Assembly (NCBI GenBank): GCA_014523595.1
Contig: JAATVN010000057.1
Span: 1-8,883, forward strand
Length of the DNA: 8,883 nucleotides
Direction: 5' to 3'
DNA from: Nitrososphaerales archaeon TH5888
GTDB taxonomy: Archaea > Thermoproteota > Nitrososphaeria > Nitrososphaerales > Nitrososphaeraceae
Positions 6,636 to 8,883 of this stretch are shown piece by piece. Each line of letters begins with the position of its first letter. Position 1 is the stretch's first letter. The notes below the pieces were generated by a model. The model was given only the letters and a program-made list of their open reading frames with translations. It searched no databases and was not told where the DNA came from. Both the position numbers and the translations under genes were made by a program.

Positions 6636-6695
6636 ATTAGGATTATGCAACGGCAAGCCGTTGACGTGCGGTTGGCTGTCTTAGTCTAATCCAAT
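6636..6695. other. GC-rich self-complementary element, candidate structured RNA or regulatory site
   Basis: A roughly 50-base GC-rich island in otherwise AT-rich intergenic DNA. Outer arms ATTAGGATTA (6636-6645) and TAATCCAAT (6687-6695) pair with one bulged base. Inside, CAACGGC (6648-6654) and GCCGTTG (6657-6663) form a perfect hairpin. An alternative hairpin pairs CAAGCCG (6654-6660, one bulged G) with CGGTTG (6669-6674), and it cannot coexist with the first. A 14-codon frame, ATG at 6645 to TAA, runs through it on the plus strand. It lies between the ends of the coiled-coil gene and the start of mscL, so it could be a processing or control element or an independent small RNA. No known RNA family is recognised and the strand is uncertain. 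Confidence 0.4.
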
Positions 6696-6732
6696 ATCGG
6701 ATCAGATTTTTAATGGCAGACGTGAATGATTT

Positions 6733-7050
6733 TCATTGACCTTCAAGTAAAGAATCAATTTTTTTATTCAAATCCATTATTTTCTCCAGTAGTTTTTCAT
6801 TATGTTCTTCAAGTTGTTTAATTTTCTCCAGTAGTTTTTCATTATAGTTTTCAATTTGTTCAATACGATTCAGAGTGTAATCCTGCTTATCAGAAGTCTT
6901 TTTTTGTCTATTGAAAATCCACCAACTAATTATTGCGCCAATTATTGCTCCGATGATAATTCCCACGTACGTGCTGGATGAATTAGTCATATCCATACAA
7001 TGTGGAGTTAATTCTGGTATGCAACCCCACGTTAGAGTCAATAAAACCAT
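6733..7050 (-). CDS. Membrane-anchored coiled-coil small protein
   Basis: 105 residues. A short N-terminal segment (1-27, containing C10 and C18) precedes a Gly/Ile-rich membrane span (about 28-46: YVGIIIGAIIGAIISWWIF), then NRQKK as the cytoplasmic stop signal. Residues 58-102 form a coiled coil with heptad Leu/Ile positions (L60, I63, I66, L74, I77, L80, L88, I91, L94, I98, L101). The octad NEKLLEKI occurs twice, at 70-77 and 84-91. A TATA-like TAAAATATA, read on the minus strand around 7071-7079, is centred about 26 bases before the ATG at 7050, which supports this start over Met19 or Met21. The architecture suggests a scaffold or tether on the inner membrane face. No family is recognised. 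Confidence 0.68.
   Translation of the reverse strand: MVLLTLTWGCIPELTPHCMDMTNSSSTYVGIIIGAIIGAIISWWIFNRQKKTSDKQDYTLNRIEQIENYNEKLLEKIKQLEEHNEKLLEKIMDLNKKIDSLLEGQ
6779..6845. repeat. 42-base tandem duplication inside the coiled-coil gene
   Basis: Twenty-five bases at 6779-6803 recur exactly at 6821-6845, a period of 42 bases or 14 codons, exactly two heptads. The remaining 17 bases of the period differ at several positions. The length keeps both the reading frame and the heptad phase, and the exact match points to a fairly recent duplication. Confidence 0.85.
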
Positions 7051-7070
7051 GATTTTGAGTTATTGCACTC

Positions 7071-7079
7071 TATATTTTA
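7071..7079 (-). promoter_or_regulatory. TATA box of the coiled-coil gene
   Basis: Read on the minus strand the sequence is TAAAATATA, centred about 26 bases before the ATG at 7050. This predicts leaderless transcription and is the main evidence for choosing that start. Confidence 0.5.
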
Positions 7080-7133
7080 CTATTCTTTTTGTAGGACTAC
7101 CGGGTAGATTTCATTTCAAGCCATATGAGAGTA

Positions 7134-7517
7134 CTATCTACCACTACCAGGTAAACCAATTCCTTTCAGTGGAGTACGATAATCCGTGGTTACATGAATC
7201 CCCTCTTTTGTGGATATATTGATCGTTTCTAATTCCGTTTCTGGTTTAGGATAAAAGAAAAATGATTGACCTGGTGCAAGATTGTCTAAGTATTGAACAT
7301 CGTTCTTACCTAAGTAAACACTAATACCCGAGAGTGGATACATCCCAACATTATTGACCCTTACTCTGTAAAAAGTGCCAGCGATATCAGTCGTATCCTT
7401 TGTGGCGTCGACTTCAAGGGCATATGGTTCTTTAGATTCTTGTTTTACGATTAAAAAAATTAATGCTGCTATAAATATTACTCCAATCAAAGAATAGTAA
7501 AGGTAAATTCTTCTCAT
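7134..7517 (-). CDS. Membrane-anchored protein with a small extracytoplasmic beta-sandwich-like domain
   Basis: 127 residues. MRR is followed by one N-terminal membrane span (about 5-24: YLYYSLIGVIFIAALIFLIV). The remaining hundred residues should lie outside the cell and have alternating beta strands: YALEVDA, TFYRVRVNNVGMYPLSGISVYLG, LAPGQSFFFYPKP, TINISTKEGIHVTTDYR. The VNNVGMYPLSGISVYL wording recalls CARDB/COG1361-type Ig-like domains of archaeal surface proteins (strand, N-x-G turn, strand). That assignment is by pattern only. The ATG at 7517 is preceded by a near-palindromic GTTATTTAATAAC at 7536-7548 (plus-strand reading) with its centre about 26 bases upstream. The coiled-coil gene follows 83 bases downstream on the same strand but has its own TATA box. 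Confidence 0.7.
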   Translation of the reverse strand: MRRIYLYYSLIGVIFIAALIFLIVKQESKEPYALEVDATKDTTDIAGTFYRVRVNNVGMYPLSGISVYLGKNDVQYLDNLAPGQSFFFYPKPETELETINISTKEGIHVTTDYRTPLKGIGLPGSGR

Positions 7518-7535
7518 CGTTAAATGTAGGAATAT

Positions 7536-7548
7536 GTTATTTAATAAC
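7536..7548 (-). promoter_or_regulatory. Near-palindromic TATA box of the 127-residue membrane protein gene
   Basis: GTTATTTAATAAC, read on the plus strand, is one base from a perfect palindrome and is centred about 25 bases before the minus-strand ATG at 7517. This fits leaderless transcription. The symmetry also makes it a possible regulator site. Confidence 0.45.
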
Positions 7549-7692
7549 TTAAATCCGAATACGAAACACCCTAAAATTCATAAAATTAGCTTCGTTTCTG
7601 TATATAGAATAAACATCGATTGACTAATATCTTGCAACAGTTATATCGCTCAGTAATAGTGAATTCATAGAATTAATAATTTGAATATTGCA

Positions 7693-7701
7693 AAATATAA
7701 A
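7693..7701 (+). promoter_or_regulatory. TATA box of the TTG-start gene, flanked by a short inverted repeat
   Basis: AAATATAAA is centred about 31 bases before the TTG at 7728. It is flanked by TTGAAT (7681-7686) and ATTCAA (7702-7707), a 6-base inverted repeat straddling the box that could be an operator. The spacing supports TTG as the real start. Confidence 0.4.
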
Positions 7702-7727
7702 TTCAATATCGACCTCATTGATCTAAT

Positions 7728-8333
7728 TTGGCTTTTGATATACCGAACTGGGTCGCTGTAATTATTGAATTAGGTATAGGAATAACAATTGCAGTTGTGG
7801 TGTACGTACTTCAGGCCAGAACTGCAATATTGACCAAAGAACTACTGTCGAAAATTTCAGCCATGACGCATAGGATGGATTCGCTACTAGAACAAAGAAG
7901 ATTAGATGAACAATCCAAAAAGAATTTCGAGTGTAAGAGGATCATAGATCATTTGGAATACATACAAAAAAAAGAAGTAGAGTTAAAGGAATATTTAACT
8001 GATTATATCTCGGGAGATACTACAAGCGAGCAGTTGCAATATTTTGTAAAGCAAAATTTCATGCCTATCGCCAAATACAGAATTCGTGGGATAGAGGATG
8101 CTACGAGGCAACTAGGAGACAAACTTAGCGACAATACCCTGTGATTAGATTTTTTGTCGTACATTGAAGCATTCTTGAATCTTAGTGAAACTGTGGTATT
8201 AGATGGTAAACCACAAAACGATAACGATCTTGAAAGTTTTATAATTTCTATAAATCTTCAATTAAAAAGAATTCAAGAATTCCTGACTAGATTTCGCAAC
8301 GAGATCGAACAAGAGGATGATAATGCAAAATAA
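7728..8333 (+). pseudogene. Membrane-anchored helical protein, frame interrupted by an in-frame TGA
   Basis: A TTG start is the only one possible, because a stop lies three codons upstream and the next ATG is codon 46. The first 138 codons give a membrane span (about 8-28: WVAVIIELGIGITIAVVVYVL) and then a long charged helical region (KELLSKISAMTHRMDSLLEQ, KKEVELKEYLTDYISG, QYFVKQNFMPIAKYRIRGIE). A TGA at 8142-8144 ends it. The same frame then stays open for another 62 codons to TAA at 8331-8333. That part is also helical and charged (FLSYIEAFLNLSETV, LESFIISINLQLKRIQEF, RNEIEQEDDNAK). Possible readings are a nonsense mutation, a sequencing error, readthrough, or two proteins with restart at TTG 8154. 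The N-terminal 138-residue product could still be functional. The family is not recognised. Confidence 0.55.
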
Positions 8334-8493
8334 CTATGTTCATGGATTTCAATCCTCATTTTGTACTAGAACTGTTCATGCTGTAGATTTACTCATAATA
8401 GATAACATTCGAGGTTTTGATTTGGATGATTATAGTAAAGATATATTTCTATTCCCGTTCTTATCTTTAAGAATCGAAATTAGTAAATTTTAG
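8323..8493 (+). CDS. Possible 56-residue protein overlapping the preceding frame
   Basis: An ATG at 8323 lies inside the last codons of the previous frame (ATGCAAAATAA, an 11-base overlap with its TAA) and opens 56 codons to TAG at 8491-8493. Overlaps of this kind are typical of translationally coupled genes. The product has VHAVDLLIIDNIRGFDLDDY (about 18-37) and a hydrophobic end with IFLFPFLSLRIEISKF. There is no recognised domain. Fifty-seven open codons are unlikely but possible by chance in DNA this AT-rich. Confidence 0.4.
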   Translation: MQNNYVHGFQSSFCTRTVHAVDLLIIDNIRGFDLDDYSKDIFLFPFLSLRIEISKF

Positions 8494-8507
8494 ATGTAAT
8501 GACCGAA

Positions 8508-8882
8508 TTAGATTTCATGAATTAGATCCTTGAGATTCCTCTTTGGTTTTGGTACAAGCATCTTTACTGGATATCCCGCACAAAGAATTGATGATGGAGA
8601 AAGTTCTGTACTTAGTACTTCCCTTATCTTATTTTCGTCCAACATTCCTATCCATATAGAGCTCAATCCCAAAGCATGTGCAGCCAATTGAGAGTAAGCA
8701 GCTGCAAGAGTGGCATCCTGTTGAGAAAATTTTCTAATCGTCTCTGGAGGAAAATTTAATTTTATCCTCTTGGGGTTCATACAAAATACAAGCACTACAG
8801 GTGCATTTACATATGGTTGATTATTGGCAGCTTCAACGAGCTTATTCTTAATTTCTTGATTCTTTATGTGATATATCTCAAA
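8508..8882 (-). CDS. Nitroreductase-family protein, C-terminal part; 5' end outside window
   Basis: The frame is open from the right edge to the stop at 8508-8510, giving 124 residues of a usual 170-220. Family wording is clear: NKLVEAANNQPYVNAPVVLVFC, then the FMN-fold segment FSQQDATLAAAYSQLAAHALGLSSIWIG, and ILCAGYPVKMLVPKPKR near the end. The QDAT-LAA and ALGLSSIWIG motifs are the usual dimer-interface and FMN-contact helix of NADH oxidase/nitroreductase proteins. Members use FMN and NAD(P)H to reduce nitro compounds, quinones or other acceptors, and some act in cofactor metabolism; the substrate cannot be told. The GTG at 8795 is internal and not the start. Confidence 0.85.
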   Translation of the reverse strand, partial: FEIYHIKNQEIKNKLVEAANNQPYVNAPVVLVFCMNPKRIKLNFPPETIRKFSQQDATLAAAYSQLAAHALGLSSIWIGMLDENKIREVLSTELSPSSILCAGYPVKMLVPKPKRNLKDLIHEI

Positions 8883-8883
8883 A

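Noticed and set aside
6911..7222. 103-codon plus-strand frame
   Set aside because: It crosses two minus-strand genes with well-placed TATA boxes and has no protein-like motifs of its own.
8142..8144. Selenocysteine at the in-frame TGA, or pyrrolysine at the TAG at 5249
   Set aside because: No SECIS-like structure or companion machinery is visible, and neither system is expected in this archaeal group; mutation or error is simpler.
1..8883. tRNA, rRNA, CRISPR array, transposon or integrase
   Set aside because: I looked for T-loop-like motifs, long direct repeats, terminal inverted repeats and transposase motifs on both strands and saw none that hold up.

Overview
The window looks like a piece of an AT-rich archaeal chromosome, most likely an ammonia-oxidising Nitrososphaeria (Thaumarchaeota) relative such as the low-GC Nitrosocosmicus group. 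The reasons are AT-rich TATA-like boxes centred about 26-35 bases before several start codons with no Shine-Dalgarno motif (leaderless or nearly leaderless archaeal genes), T-tract terminators, an archaeal C2H2 zinc-finger protein, and many short single-pass membrane proteins. The phylum assignment is inference; no rRNA or other diagnostic marker is present.

Layout. The left edge (2-445, +) is the C-terminal half of a D-2-hydroxyacid dehydrogenase. A three-finger C2H2 zinc-finger protein follows (649-1032, -). Two envelope genes come next: a SIMPL-domain protein (1328-2098, +) and an SPFH/prohibitin-like membrane protein (2205-3092, +). Convergent to these is a stand-alone HD hydrolase of the RelA/SpoT (small alarmone hydrolase) type (3321-4010, -), then an unrecognised acidic small protein (4133-4432, -) and a divergent zinc-ribbon-like protein (4651-5025, +).

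The stretch 5026-5658 has no intact gene. It holds a decayed minus-strand reading frame with an in-frame TAG (5042-5344) and a possible short transcript (about 5498-5598). A small soluble protein (5659-5913, +) with a terminator-like hairpin follows. Next is a block of minus-strand membrane genes: a possible 38-residue protein with a TTG start (5944-6060), MscL (6134-6523), a membrane-anchored coiled-coil protein carrying a recent 42-base internal duplication (6733-7050), and a membrane-anchored extracytoplasmic domain protein (7134-7517). A GC-rich, self-complementary element (6636-6695) lies between mscL and the coiled-coil gene.

On the right is a plus-strand unit starting with TTG at 7728. 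Its frame is broken by one TGA at 8142 but stays open to 8333, and a 56-residue frame (8323-8493) overlaps its end by 11 bases. A nitroreductase-family gene (-) runs off the right edge.

The genes do not form one pathway. Much of the window concerns the cell envelope (SIMPL, SPFH, MscL, three other single-pass proteins), beside a possible alarmone hydrolase. The most interesting points are the two reading frames each interrupted by a single stop, the complete small-alarmone-hydrolase active site in an apparent archaeon, and the GC-rich RNA-like element.
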